A DNA stretch of 64,000 bases from Sphingosinicella sp. LHD-64 (lineage in GTDB: Bacteria; Pseudomonadota; Alphaproteobacteria; Sphingomonadales; Sphingomonadaceae). Positions 16,466-25,206 of this stretch are shown here, in pieces. The position numbers were made by a program, and so were the translations under genes. The stretch spans positions 632,001-696,000 of the forward strand of contig NZ_JAVIFV010000003.1 in the NCBI RefSeq assembly GCF_031157375.1, read 5' to 3'. A model generated the notes under the pieces. The model had not been told where the DNA came from and searched no databases. It worked only from the letters and a program-made list of their open reading frames with translations. How positions within the stretch are numbered: the stretch's first letter is position 1; the number at the start of each line of letters is the position of its first letter.

Positions 16466-18817
16466 CTAGAAGTTCATGCCGATCGACAGATAGACCTGTC
16501 GCGGGTTGCCGTAATAGGCGGTGAGCACGCCTTCCGCACCCAGTGTCGGATCGAAGCCCGGCACGTTGGCGGGCAAGCCGGCGCCCACGCCGTTGCCTTC
16601 AAAAGCACCCGTGTCCGGATCCTGATTGAGGAAATTGTAGCCGGACACGATATAGCGCTTGTCGGTGAGGTTGCGGCCATGGAGGCCGATCGACCAGCGG
16701 TCGTCATCCGAACGCCACACCAGGCTCGCATCCCACAGCGCATAGCCGGGCTGGTCGAGCCCCGGCGTGCGCAGCTCGAATTGCTGGCTGGCGCTGCGGT
16801 ACGAGAGGGTGGTGATGAAGTTCAGCAGGCCCGGACCGACCGGCACGCCATAGTTGAGCGTGCCGCTCGCCGTCCATTCCGGCGTGTTCTGGATCGCCCG
16901 CCGATCGGCGACATCAATGCCGCGGGCATCGATGAACTCGCGATATTCGGCATCCAGATAACCGAGCGACCAGGAGAAGTTCAGCGAATCGCCCTCGCTG
17001 CCGAAATCGCGCGCGACGATCGCATTGCCCTCGAACTCGACGCCGCGAAAGCGCGCCTTGCCGGCATTGGTGGTGACACCAATGAAGGTCTGCTGCCCGC
17101 CGACCGTGGTGCCGATCGAGCCCGGCACCTGCACGTCGCGGTAATCGGCATGGAACAGCGCCAGGCTGAAGTTCACCCGCCGGTCCCAGAGCGACGCGCG
17201 ATAGCCGAGCTCGTAGCTGGTTACCGTCTCCGGATCGAACGAGATGAAGTCGAAGATCTCCTGCGGGGTGCAGAGACCGCCGGTCGCGTTCCGGCACGCG
17301 GAGGTCTGGCCGCGCGGATCGAAGCCGCCGCCCTTGAAGCCGCGCGAATAGCTCGCATAGATCGTCTGGTTCTCGGCGGGCTTGAAGCTCACCGAGGCAC
17401 GCGGCGTGAACTCCTCGAAGTCCGCCGTGCCGGTAAAGTCCGAAGTCGTGGCGAACAGCATCCCGCCGCCGCCGAAGAAAGGCGAACCGCCGCCAAGGAA
17501 GGTCTGCCTGAGGATGTCCGACGTGCGCTTGTCCCAGGTGTAGCGGCCGCCGACCGAGACGCTGAACTGCGGCGAGAGATCATAGGTGAAATCACCGAAG
17601 ATCGCCGAGGTCTGGGTTTCCACGTCGCCGAAGGTCAGCGCGGTGACCCCGCCCGGCAGGCGCACGTCGAAGATCGTCTCCGCATTGGCGTCGAGATAGT
17701 AGAAGCCGATCAGGCCGTTGAAGGGCCCGCGATTGTAGAGGACCTGCAGCTCCTGGCTGGTCTGGCTGTTGCGATAGACCGCCGGCACGTCGACGTCGAC
17801 CGCGGGCAGCGCGTCGAAGTCGATCGGCGTGTTGCTGCGGTCGCGGCGATAGGCGGTGATCGAGCGCAGCGTCCAGCCGTCGGCCGGCTGCACCTCCGCG
17901 AACAGGCTGACGCCCCAGGCACGCACGTCCTGCTCCGGATCGAGCAGCCCGCCACGGCTGTCATAGACGTCCTCCAGCACCGGCGTGCCGCTGACCAGGC
18001 CGGGGATCAGCCGGTGGCCGCCGCGCGGCTCGCTATTGTCCTGGGTGAGATCGCCCTGGATGCGGACGAAGAGGTTGTCGTCATTGTTGACCTCGACCGC
18101 CAGGCGCCCGGCCCAGATGTCGCGGTTGTAGTTTTCGAGGCCGGTGGTGAGATTGTCGCCGAACCCGCCGCGTGACAGGCGCGCGGCCGACCCGCCGATC
18201 CGCAGGAGCCCGTCGCCGACCGGGGTGCTGCCGGTCAGAACGAGGTCGGCCTGGTCATAGGTCCCGACGGTGGCGCGCACCCGAAGCTCCGGATCGCGCG
18301 GCATCCGGCGCGTCACATATTTGATCGCGCCGCCGATCGTGTTGCGACCGTAGAGCGTGCCCTGCGGACCGCGCAGGATCTCGATCCGCTCGACATTGTA
18401 GATGTCGAGGAGCGCGGCTTGCGGGCGATTGAGATAGACGTCGTCGACATAGATGCCGACCCCAGCCTCGAAGCCCGCGACCGGGTCCTGCTGGCCGACG
18501 CCGCGGATGAAGGCGGTGAGCGTCGAATTGGTGCCGCGCGAGGCCTCCAGCGTCACGTTCGGCGTGGTGTCGGCGATGTCGGTGATGTCGAGCGCGCCCT
18601 GCGCCTCGAGCTGTTCGCCGGAATAGACCGAGAGCGCGATCGGCACGTCGAGCAGGCTTTCCGCCCGGCGCCGCGCGGTGACCACGATCTCGCCCTCGTC
18701 GCTGTTCGACAGCGCGTCGCCGGCCGGCGGCGGCACATCCTGGGCACAGAGCGGGGTCGCGGCAGCGAGCGCGATCAGGGCGCTGCCGAGCTTCAGGCTG
18801 GAAAATCTGCGGGACAT
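16466..18817 (-). CDS. TonB-dependent receptor
   Basis: A 783-residue outer-membrane receptor for active uptake. A signal peptide (to about 26) is followed by the TonB box EIVVTARRR, a plug domain (DVPIALSVYSGEQLEAQG ... IEILRGPQGTLYGRNTIGGAI) and a C-terminal beta barrel ending in Phe (YLSIGMNF). It resembles the FecA/CirA-like receptors abundant in sphingomonads; the ligand is unknown. The ATG at 18817 has a strong AGGAGGAGC; an in-frame ATG at 18832 would form a TGATG junction with the hydrolase stop and is the alternative. It is coupled to the hydrolase gene upstream. Confidence 0.93.
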   Translation of the reverse strand: MSRRFSSLKLGSALIALAAATPLCAQDVPPPAGDALSNSDEGEIVVTARRRAESLLDVPIALSVYSGEQLEAQGALDITDIADTTPNVTLEASRGTNSTLTAFIRGVGQQDPVAGFEAGVGIYVDDVYLNRPQAALLDIYNVERIEILRGPQGTLYGRNTIGGAIKYVTRRMPRDPELRVRATVGTYDQADLVLTGSTPVGDGLLRIGGSAARLSRGGFGDNLTTGLENYNRDIWAGRLAVEVNNDDNLFVRIQGDLTQDNSEPRGGHRLIPGLVSGTPVLEDVYDSRGGLLDPEQDVRAWGVSLFAEVQPADGWTLRSITAYRRDRSNTPIDFDALPAVDVDVPAVYRNSQTSQELQVLYNRGPFNGLIGFYYLDANAETIFDVRLPGGVTALTFGDVETQTSAIFGDFTYDLSPQFSVSVGGRYTWDKRTSDILRQTFLGGGSPFFGGGGMLFATTSDFTGTADFEEFTPRASVSFKPAENQTIYASYSRGFKGGGFDPRGQTSACRNATGGLCTPQEIFDFISFDPETVTSYELGYRASLWDRRVNFSLALFHADYRDVQVPGSIGTTVGGQQTFIGVTTNAGKARFRGVEFEGNAIVARDFGSEGDSLNFSWSLGYLDAEYREFIDARGIDVADRRAIQNTPEWTASGTLNYGVPVGPGLLNFITTLSYRSASQQFELRTPGLDQPGYALWDASLVWRSDDDRWSIGLHGRNLTDKRYIVSGYNFLNQDPDTGAFEGNGVGAGLPANVPGFDPTLGAEGVLTAYYGNPRQVYLSIGMNF

Positions 18818-18831
18818 GATGCTCCTCCTCA

Positions 18832-19680
18832 TCAATTCGTCGTTTCGGGGTTGCGGGCGCAGGACAGGCGCGCCGCGAAATCTCGCAAGGTACGGTTGAA
18901 GGCCTCGGGCGCCTCCAGATGCGGGGCATGGCCGGACGCGTCGAAGCGAACGGACCGCGCATCGGGCAAGGCCGCGACCAGATGGTCGGCGGTGTCGTCG
19001 CCATAGAGCCGGCTCTGGCCGCCATGGACGATCAGGGTCGGGTGGGCGATGCGGCTCAGGAGCGTCCGCACGTCCTGGCGGACGAGCGACGCCCAGACCG
19101 CGGCGATCGCCTCGGGATCGCTGCGGGCGAATTCGACGCCGGCCCATTCGGCGGCATCCTGAAGGTGCGCCGGCACCGGCTGGGCGAAGATGCCCTGCCC
19201 GGCGCCCCGCGCGAAGCTGTCGAAATCGTCGCGGATCGCGGCGCTGCGCGCCTCGCAGGCCTCGGGCGAGAGGCCGAGATCCCATTCGGCGTCGTTGCGC
19301 ACCCGCGCGGTCATGTCGATCACCACCGATCCGACGAATCGCGCCGCCGCCGGCCCGGCGAGCACATGCCAGAGCACGGTGGCGCCGAGCGACCAGCCGA
19401 CCCCGATCGCGTCCTTGAGATCGAGCGCGATCACCAGCTCGGCGACGTCGGCCGCCATCCGCTCGACCGTCGCAGTCGCGGCACCGGCGGCCGAATCGCC
19501 ATGGCCGCGCAGGTCGAGCGTGACCAGCCGGAAGCCGTCGGCGAGCGGCGCCTGCTCCCGGAAGAAGCCGCCATGCGCCATCAGCCCGTGCAGCAGCACG
19601 AGCGGCGTGCCGGCTCCCCCTGAAGGTGCCGTGTCGCGATAGGCGATCCACGCCCCGTCCGATGCGGTGAAACCTGGCAA
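18832..19680 (-). CDS. Alpha/beta hydrolase (TTG start)
   Basis: A 282-residue cytoplasmic hydrolase. It has the oxyanion motif LLHGLMAHGG (about 30-38), the nucleophile elbow GVGWSLGA (Ser97) and a C-terminal GHAPHLEAPE with the catalytic His, so it probably cleaves an ester, lactone or C-C bond. No ATG or GTG lies near the conserved N-terminus; TTG at 19680, four bases after GGAGG, is the best start. Its stop abuts the receptor start (TGATG), suggesting that the receptor's ligand or a derivative is its substrate. A dyad upstream (19750-19792) may control both. Confidence 0.82.
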   Translation of the reverse strand: MPGFTASDGAWIAYRDTAPSGGAGTPLVLLHGLMAHGGFFREQAPLADGFRLVTLDLRGHGDSAAGAATATVERMAADVAELVIALDLKDAIGVGWSLGATVLWHVLAGPAAARFVGSVVIDMTARVRNDAEWDLGLSPEACEARSAAIRDDFDSFARGAGQGIFAQPVPAHLQDAAEWAGVEFARSDPEAIAAVWASLVRQDVRTLLSRIAHPTLIVHGGQSRLYGDDTADHLVAALPDARSVRFDASGHAPHLEAPEAFNRTLRDFAARLSCARNPETTN

Positions 19681-19749
19681 ACACCCTCCCCCCGCCAGCG
19701 CGCCCCGGTTCGGAGTTCTTCGGCGTTCGGCGGACAGGTGGCGCGCCCT

Positions 19750-19792
19750 GAAAACTGAGTCAATATTCAAGTTGAAATCTGATTCAGTTTTC
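19750..19792. promoter_or_regulatory. Nested inverted repeat, probable operator of the hydrolase-receptor operon
   Basis: Two 13-base arms, GAAAACTGAGTCA (19750-19762) and TGATTCAGTTTTC (19780-19792), match at 12 of 13 positions with a 17-base spacer. A second, inner palindrome TTCAAGTTGAA sits in the spacer near the same centre. It lies 70 bases upstream of the hydrolase TTG and about 100 from the divergent L,D-transpeptidase. No regulator gene adjoins it. AT-rich sequence here stands out from its surroundings. Confidence 0.6.
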
Positions 19793-19895
19793 TGAAAAGT
19801 GTGGCAAGAAGGTTTCACTCCACATCTGTCCCCTTGAGGCACAGCCCGAATCCGCCGCTTGCATCGCGCCCGCGCCCGGCGTGAAAGCCTGGGCG

Positions 19896-20537
19896 ATGCC
19901 GCTCGACCGACTCTGGATCGCCGCCAAGCTGGGCTTGTTCGCCGCGTTCGCCGGCGGCTTGATGCTCGCCGCCCCGCCCCTCGTGTCGGCCGACGCGCCG
20001 TCGGCGCCCACGGCCCGCCCGGCCCCGGAGCGCGCCGCCGCCCAGGCACCCGCGCCGGCGCAGCCCGCCAATCCGCGGTTCGGTGGCATGGAGATCGTCA
20101 GCGAGCTGGACATCCCCCACTGGCTGCGCCCGGGCGAATATGCCTGGAACCCCGAGGGCGCGCCGCAACGGGGCCCGACCGTCATCGTCGTCAACATCCG
20201 CGGCCGCGTCCTCTCCGTCTACCGCGCCGGCGTCGAGATCGGCCGCTCCAGCCTGATCTACGGCGCCGACAACAAGCCCACCCCGCACGGCACCTTCCCG
20301 ATCCTGGAGAAGGACGAGGACCACTGGTCCAACCTTTACGACGCGCCGATGCCGCACATGCTGCGCCTCACCTGGGACGGCGTCGCCATCCACGGCTCGC
20401 CGGAACTCGCCGACGACATCGGCACCCACGGCTGCATCGGCCTCCCCCGCGAATTCGCGGCGTTGCTGTTCGATGTGGCGCGGGTGGGTGACCGGGTCTT
20501 GGTCTGGAACGGGACGAACCGCTCCCAGCCTATCTGA
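19896..20537 (+). CDS. L,D-transpeptidase (YkuD family), short type
   Basis: A 213-residue exported enzyme. A hydrophobic segment (about 8-30) acts as signal or anchor, followed by a Pro/Ala-rich linker (35-60) and a YkuD domain. The catalytic motif is VAIHGSPELADDIGTHGCIGLP with Cys180 and the upstream His166, and PTPHGTFPI gives the substrate-loop pattern. It likely forms 3-3 cross-links or anchors proteins to peptidoglycan. The ATG at 19896 is preferred; GTG 19881 in the same frame would add five residues. It is distinct from the large lipoprotein enzyme at 4301-5821. Confidence 0.88.
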   Translation: MPLDRLWIAAKLGLFAAFAGGLMLAAPPLVSADAPSAPTARPAPERAAAQAPAPAQPANPRFGGMEIVSELDIPHWLRPGEYAWNPEGAPQRGPTVIVVNIRGRVLSVYRAGVEIGRSSLIYGADNKPTPHGTFPILEKDEDHWSNLYDAPMPHMLRLTWDGVAIHGSPELADDIGTHGCIGLPREFAALLFDVARVGDRVLVWNGTNRSQPI

Positions 20538-20539
20538 CG

Positions 20540-21097
20540 CTATCCCGGACGCGGCACCGCGCCGGCGAGCTGGCCGATCAGCAGCACCACGCCGACCGCA
20601 TAGCAGATCATCGCCGGCGTCGCGGTCAGCACCATGCCGAAGGCGCGGGCGGCCGCCCCTTCCGGATAGGCGCGGTAAAAAAGCAAGCGGCCGGCGGGGA
20701 ACAGCAACGCGGCGGCGAGGGACAGGGCCAGCCAAGCGCCGCCGACCACTGCCGCGAGAACCAGATTGGCGCCGACCCCCAGGAAGGCCTGTTCGAGCGT
20801 GTTCTGGAGGAAGGCGGCACGGCGCGCGAGCTGCGGGCTGGGCGGCGCGATGGCGGCCCCGCCGATGTCGGCGGCGGAATGGAAGCGCCCGCTCGCGACC
20901 AGGCGGAAGGCGACGAGGACCGCCAGGAACTGCGGCAGGCTCGCCTGGAGCGCGAAGGCGATGCGGTCGGCCGTCCCGGTGGGAAGGGCGATGAGTCCGG
21001 GAAGCAGCGCGACCGCTGCCGTGCATGAGCCGAGGCTCAGCAGGATGGCCAGGCCGGCGCGACGCCGGATCGTCCGCTGTTCCGTTGCGAGGTCCAT
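20540..21097 (-). CDS. MAPEG-like integral membrane protein
   Basis: A 185-residue membrane protein with four to five hydrophobic helices. Two segments fit the MAPEG family (membrane-associated proteins in eicosanoid and glutathione metabolism): RRAAFLQNTLEQAF, resembling the RAxxNxxE motif of helix 2, and GRLLFYRAYPEGAAARAFGM, resembling the RxxYxxxY region. Bacterial members are mostly uncharacterised. It is convergent with the transpeptidase, two bases between stops. I hold the family assignment as likely, not certain. Confidence 0.65.
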   Translation of the reverse strand: MDLATEQRTIRRRAGLAILLSLGSCTAAVALLPGLIALPTGTADRIAFALQASLPQFLAVLVAFRLVASGRFHSAADIGGAAIAPPSPQLARRAAFLQNTLEQAFLGVGANLVLAAVVGGAWLALSLAAALLFPAGRLLFYRAYPEGAAARAFGMVLTATPAMICYAVGVVLLIGQLAGAVPRPG

Positions 21098-21150
21098 CCA
21101 TGCCCCCTTCGGTCTGGATGCGCCCCGCCGGCTTCAGCCGTCAAGCGGCT

Positions 21151-22086
21151 TCACCGGCGTTCCTGCGCTGCGATCGGCGGAAGCAGGAACCGCAGCGGAA
21201 TGTCGACCCGGGCACGCCAGGCTTCCTCGTTGTGCGCGGCGCCGGGGAAGTTGCGGCTGATCCAGTCGCGGTCCCGGACCCAGCTCCGCGCGGCGACGAG
21301 GCGGTCGATCCGGCCCTGATAGGCCGCATAATGGCGGTCGAGCGTCTCGCTGCCATGGTCGAAATAGAGACGGTGACGACCCGGACGGGGCAGCGCGGCG
21401 CGCAGATAGGTCTCGAAGGCGGTGGCGACGGCGTTCACGTCCGCGTCGCCGAGGCTTTCGCCGTCGGGCGGGAGGATCAGCGGCCAGTGGGTCGAGACCG
21501 CGCCCGCCGCGCCGAACACCTCGGGATATTCGGTAAGAGCATAGAGCGAGATGAGGCCGCCCATGCTTGAGCCCATGATCGCGGTGTTCGCGCGGTCGGG
21601 CGCGGTGTTGTAGCTGCGGTCGATGAACGGCTTCAGCGCGCGCACGATGAAGCGCAGATAGCCATCCGACAGCGGATCGCCGCCATAGAGGCCGCGCACC
21701 CGGTCCATGTAACCGGCAGGGAGGCGATCGAACGCCTTGGCGGGGACATATTCGCGCAGCCGCAGCGGTGTGTTCCAGATGCCGACGATGATCGTCCGGC
21801 GCATCGCGCCTTCCGCCATGAGGCGTGCAGCGGCCCCGTCCACGCCCCATTCCTGTCCGCCATAGCCGGTGCGGCCCTCGAACAGGTTCTGGCCGTCGTG
21901 CATGTAGAGCACGGCATAGGGCGGGCCGTCCGGATCATAGGTCGGCGGCAGCCAGACGGTCACGTTGCGCGGTGCCGCAAAGGACGACGGGAAGTTGCGA
22001 TACTGCTGCAGCTGCCCGGTCACCTGGGCGGAGGCCGGCGCCATGGCCGCGAGCAGCGCGACGAGGAGGGCGATGAGCCGGCTCAT
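21151..22086 (-). CDS. Secreted esterase, Fes/esterase D-like alpha/beta hydrolase
   Basis: A 311-residue exported hydrolase. A signal peptide (MSRLIALLVALLAAMAPASAQ) is followed by the PF00756-type fold: VTVWLPPTYDP, LYMHDGQNLFEG (oxyanion region), the nucleophile GSSMGG (Ser174) and a C-terminal GAAHNEEAW with the catalytic His. The family cleaves acyl groups from carbohydrates or siderophores. Its ATG overlaps the GH97 stop by four bases, so in the periplasm it probably removes ester groups from the same alpha-glucan or oligosaccharide that GH97 attacks. No siderophore genes are nearby. Confidence 0.85.
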   Translation of the reverse strand: MSRLIALLVALLAAMAPASAQVTGQLQQYRNFPSSFAAPRNVTVWLPPTYDPDGPPYAVLYMHDGQNLFEGRTGYGGQEWGVDGAAARLMAEGAMRRTIIVGIWNTPLRLREYVPAKAFDRLPAGYMDRVRGLYGGDPLSDGYLRFIVRALKPFIDRSYNTAPDRANTAIMGSSMGGLISLYALTEYPEVFGAAGAVSTHWPLILPPDGESLGDADVNAVATAFETYLRAALPRPGRHRLYFDHGSETLDRHYAAYQGRIDRLVAARSWVRDRDWISRNFPGAAHNEEAWRARVDIPLRFLLPPIAAQERR

Positions 22087-24110
22087 CGGCCGAGCGCCAC
22101 GAGCCGGATCGCCTGGCCGCCGCCCGGGGCGAGGCGCAGGGTCAGCGTGTCGGTGCTGGTGACGATCCGCTCCTCGATAGCTATGTCGCCCGGGTTGGCG
22201 CGGTAGTCCGCGTTCGGGCCGTCACGGTAGATCTGGGCGCGGTATCGCCGGCCCGGCGTGAGGAAGCCGAGCGAGGCGTTCAGGACGCGGCCCTCCTCGT
22301 CGGTGACGGCGCCGAGATACCAGTTTTCGCTGGCCCGGTCCTTGCGGGCGATCGTGACATAGTCCCCGATCTCGCCATTGAGGACAAGGCTTTCGGACCA
22401 GTCGACCGGCACGTCGCGGATGAACTGGAAGGGCCGCGGATTGGCCTCGTAATTCTCGAGCAGGTCGGCGGCCATCTGCAGCGGCGAATAGATGATGACA
22501 TAGAGGGCGAGCTGCTTCGCCCAAGTCGTCTGGACGCCTTGCGGCGAGCGGGTCCGCATGCCGAAAATGCCGGGCGTATAGTCCATCGGCCCGGCCAGCA
22601 TCCGGGTGAAGACCAGGTTCGCTTCATGCTCGGGCGGGTTGGAGGGATTGCCCCAGGCCGAATATTCCATGCCGCGGGCACCCTCGCGCGCGATGATGTT
22701 GGGATATGTGCGCCTGAGGCCGGTATCCTTGGTCGGCTCGTGGGCGTTGACCGAGATACGGTGGCGCGCCGCCGCCTCGATCACCCGCATGTGATGCTGG
22801 TTCATCGCCTGGCCCTCGTGCCAGGCGTAGAGGATGCGCCCGTCGGCTCCGCGCACTTTCGCCTGGCCGGCGTCGGCCACATATCCCGTCTTGACCGCAT
22901 GGACACCGAGCCGCTGGTAGAGGCTGAACGCATCCTCCATCTGGTCCTCGTAATGAGCGGCGAAGCCCGAGGTCTCGTGATGGCCGATCAGCTGGACGCC
23001 GCGCCGGCGGGCATAAGCGGCGAGGCCCTCCAGGTCGAAATCCGGATAAGGCCGGGTGAAGCTGAACTCCTGGCCGTTGCCGAACCAGTCTCCGTCCCAG
23101 CCGACATTCCAGCCTTCGACCAGCACGCCGTCGAAGCCGTTCGCGGCGGCGAAATCGACATGGCGGCGGACATTGGCGGTGGTGGCGCCATGGCGGTCGC
23201 CCGAGGCCCAGGTCGCGCGGTCGAGATGCATCTCCCACCACACGCCGACATATTTCATCGGCCGCACCCAGGAGACGTCGCCGAGCCGGTTCGGCTCGTT
23301 GAGGTTGAGGATGAGGTTGCTCATCGCCAGCCCGCCGGCGCTGTCGGCGACCTGCAGCGTCCGCCACGGCGTCGGAAAGGGCGCCTGGCGCCGCACCTTG
23401 GCGCCGTCCGTCCCCGGCGTGAGCGCGGCGCGGAACCGGCCGTGGCCCATCGATGCGAGGTTCATCCCCGAATAGTCGATCAGCGCCGCTTCGTGGAAGG
23501 CGATATGGAGGCCGTTGTCGGTCCTGACCGTCATCGGGGTCTGGGCGGTGCCGACCGCGGAAATCGGGGTGCGGTTGTAGAGATATTCCTCGCGGTTCCA
23601 TTCGAAGGCGGGGATCCACCAGGCGGTGCCCGGATCGGCGACGGCGAACTCGGTCAGCTCGTCCTGGATCTCGACATTGGCCAGGTTCGGCTGCTCGGGG
23701 AATTCGTAGCGGAAGCCGATGCCGTCGTCGAAGACGCGGAACACCACGTCCAGGCTGCGCGCGAGGCCGGTCCGCTCGGTGAAGCGGACGCGCAGCTCAT
23801 TGTAGTGGTTGCGCACGAAACGGCGCTCGCCCCAGGGCTGCTCCCAGGTCTCGTCGAAGCTGCGGGTCGATTGCGAGTCGAGCGCGAAATTGCGTTCGAG
23901 CTTCGGCGCGTTGAGCAGCAGGAAGCCGAGCCGCGACGGGGCGATGATCTCGCGGCCGAGACGCTGGACCGAATAGCTCGGCCGCCCTTCGGGATCGAGC
24001 TGGAGCTCGGCGCTCAGCACCCCGCCGGGCGAGGCGATCCGCGCGACCGTCTCGGCCGAGGCCGGCGCCGCGAGCAGCAGCGTCAGGAGCGCAATCAGGC
24101 GTCCGATCAT
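22083..24110 (-). CDS. GH97 alpha-glucosidase, inverting (SusB-like) type
   Basis: A 675-residue periplasmic glycosidase with a signal peptide (1-19), an N-terminal beta-super-sandwich, a central TIM barrel and a C-terminal beta domain. The carboxylates of inverting GH97 are all present: Glu379 in GHHETSG, Glu458 in VNAHEPTKDTG and Glu482 in GMEYSAWG, matching SusB Glu439, Glu508 and Glu532. At the retaining-type nucleophile position the sequence reads VKTGYV, again as in SusB. It releases glucose from maltodextrins. It is divergent from the LacI regulator and coupled to the esterase downstream. Confidence 0.95.
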   Translation of the reverse strand: MIGRLIALLTLLLAAPASAETVARIASPGGVLSAELQLDPEGRPSYSVQRLGREIIAPSRLGFLLLNAPKLERNFALDSQSTRSFDETWEQPWGERRFVRNHYNELRVRFTERTGLARSLDVVFRVFDDGIGFRYEFPEQPNLANVEIQDELTEFAVADPGTAWWIPAFEWNREEYLYNRTPISAVGTAQTPMTVRTDNGLHIAFHEAALIDYSGMNLASMGHGRFRAALTPGTDGAKVRRQAPFPTPWRTLQVADSAGGLAMSNLILNLNEPNRLGDVSWVRPMKYVGVWWEMHLDRATWASGDRHGATTANVRRHVDFAAANGFDGVLVEGWNVGWDGDWFGNGQEFSFTRPYPDFDLEGLAAYARRRGVQLIGHHETSGFAAHYEDQMEDAFSLYQRLGVHAVKTGYVADAGQAKVRGADGRILYAWHEGQAMNQHHMRVIEAAARHRISVNAHEPTKDTGLRRTYPNIIAREGARGMEYSAWGNPSNPPEHEANLVFTRMLAGPMDYTPGIFGMRTRSPQGVQTTWAKQLALYVIIYSPLQMAADLLENYEANPRPFQFIRDVPVDWSESLVLNGEIGDYVTIARKDRASENWYLGAVTDEEGRVLNASLGFLTPGRRYRAQIYRDGPNADYRANPGDIAIEERIVTSTDTLTLRLAPGGGQAIRLVALGR

Positions 24111-24159
24111 CAAAGGCCTCCATCCGGCTTGCAAAGGCGCGCGCCCTGCCCAAGAGTGC

Positions 24160-24172
24160 TGCAAATTTTGCA
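24160..24172. promoter_or_regulatory. Palindromic LacI-type operator between GH97 and lacI-family genes
   Basis: The 13-base perfect palindrome TGCAAATTTTGCA lies in the 77-base gap between the divergent GH97 and regulator starts, with further GCAAA/TTTGC boxes at 24131-24135, 24173-24177 and 24179-24183. LacI-family sites are short palindromes of this size, and the TTTGC core recurs at 28728-28752 and 28897-28931 in front of the GH13 and receptor genes. The palindrome is seen directly; regulator assignment is inferred. Confidence 0.65.
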
Positions 24173-24187
24173 GCAAAGTTTGCGGGA

Positions 24188-25198
24188 ATGAACGGGCGCA
24201 CGACCAGGCTTCAGGACATCGCGGCGCTCGCCGGCGTCTCCATCTCGACCGCGTCGCGGGCGCTGAACGACAGCCCGTCGATCAACGCGCGCACCAAGCA
24301 GCTGATCTGGAAGCTGGCGCGCGAGCACGATTATCCGTTCCGCCGCTACATGCCGGCGGGGCCGATCGGCGCCAACGGCACGATCGCGGTGGTGGTGCCG
24401 CCGCCGCAGGGGCGCGAGGGGCAGCTCGACGATCCCTTCTTCCTGGAGCTGTTCGCCGGGGTCAGCGACGCGGCGCGCGAGCGCGGCTGCGACCTCCTGG
24501 TCAGCCATCTCCTGCCGGCCAGCTTCGCCGACCTGTCGGCCGCGATGACGACCAGCCGGGCCGACGGCGTCATTTTCCTGGGTCAAAGCTCGCTTCACCA
24601 TGCGCTCAACCGGCTCGCCGAGAGCGAGGGGAGGTTCGCGGTCTGGGGCGCGCAGCTGCCGGAGCAGGCCTATTGCTCGGTGGGATCGGACAATCTCGCC
24701 GGCGGCCGCCGGGCGACGGCGCACCTCGTCCGGCTGGGGCGGCGGCGCATCGTCTATCTCGGCGACACCGAAGCACCGGAGGTGACCCAGCGGGTGCGCG
24801 GCCATGTCGAGGCGCTGGAGCAGGCGGGGATCGCCCACGATCCGGCGCTGATGGTGCCGGCCCATTTCACCGTCGAATCGTCCGAAGCATCGGTCGACGC
24901 CCTGCTGGCGCGCGGGGTGAAGTTCGACGGCATCGTCGCCGCGAGCGACCTGATCGCGCTGGGCGCCATCCGGGCGCTGCTTCATGCCGGGATCAGCGTC
25001 CCCGAGGACGTGTCGGTGATCGGCTATGACGACGTGCCGTTCGCCCGCTACAGCCGCCCGGCGCTCACCACCTTGCGACAGGACACGGCACGCGCGGGCC
25101 GCCTGCTGGTTTCCAAACTGCTCGACACCGGCGGAGGCGAGATGCGCTCGGAACGGCTGCCGACCGAGCTGATCGTGCGGGAAAGCTGCGGCGGCTGA
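24188..25198 (+). CDS. LacI family transcriptional regulator of the alpha-glucan genes
   Basis: A 336-residue LacI/GalR protein. The N-terminal helix-turn-helix and hinge read RLQDIAALAGVSISTASRAL followed by NDSPSINARTKQLI; the remainder is a periplasmic-binding-protein-like sugar domain (GTIAVVVPPP, DGVIFLGQSS, VSVIGYDDVPFARYSRPALT). It most likely represses the flanking GH97, GH13 and receptor genes in the absence of maltodextrin. It is divergent from GH97 and convergent with the GH13_23 gene. Palindromes in its own upstream region suggest autoregulation. Confidence 0.92.
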   Translation: MNGRTTRLQDIAALAGVSISTASRALNDSPSINARTKQLIWKLAREHDYPFRRYMPAGPIGANGTIAVVVPPPQGREGQLDDPFFLELFAGVSDAARERGCDLLVSHLLPASFADLSAAMTTSRADGVIFLGQSSLHHALNRLAESEGRFAVWGAQLPEQAYCSVGSDNLAGGRRATAHLVRLGRRRIVYLGDTEAPEVTQRVRGHVEALEQAGIAHDPALMVPAHFTVESSEASVDALLARGVKFDGIVAASDLIALGAIRALLHAGISVPEDVSVIGYDDVPFARYSRPALTTLRQDTARAGRLLVSKLLDTGGGEMRSERLPTELIVRESCGG

Positions 25199-25206
25199 GC
25201 GCCCCG

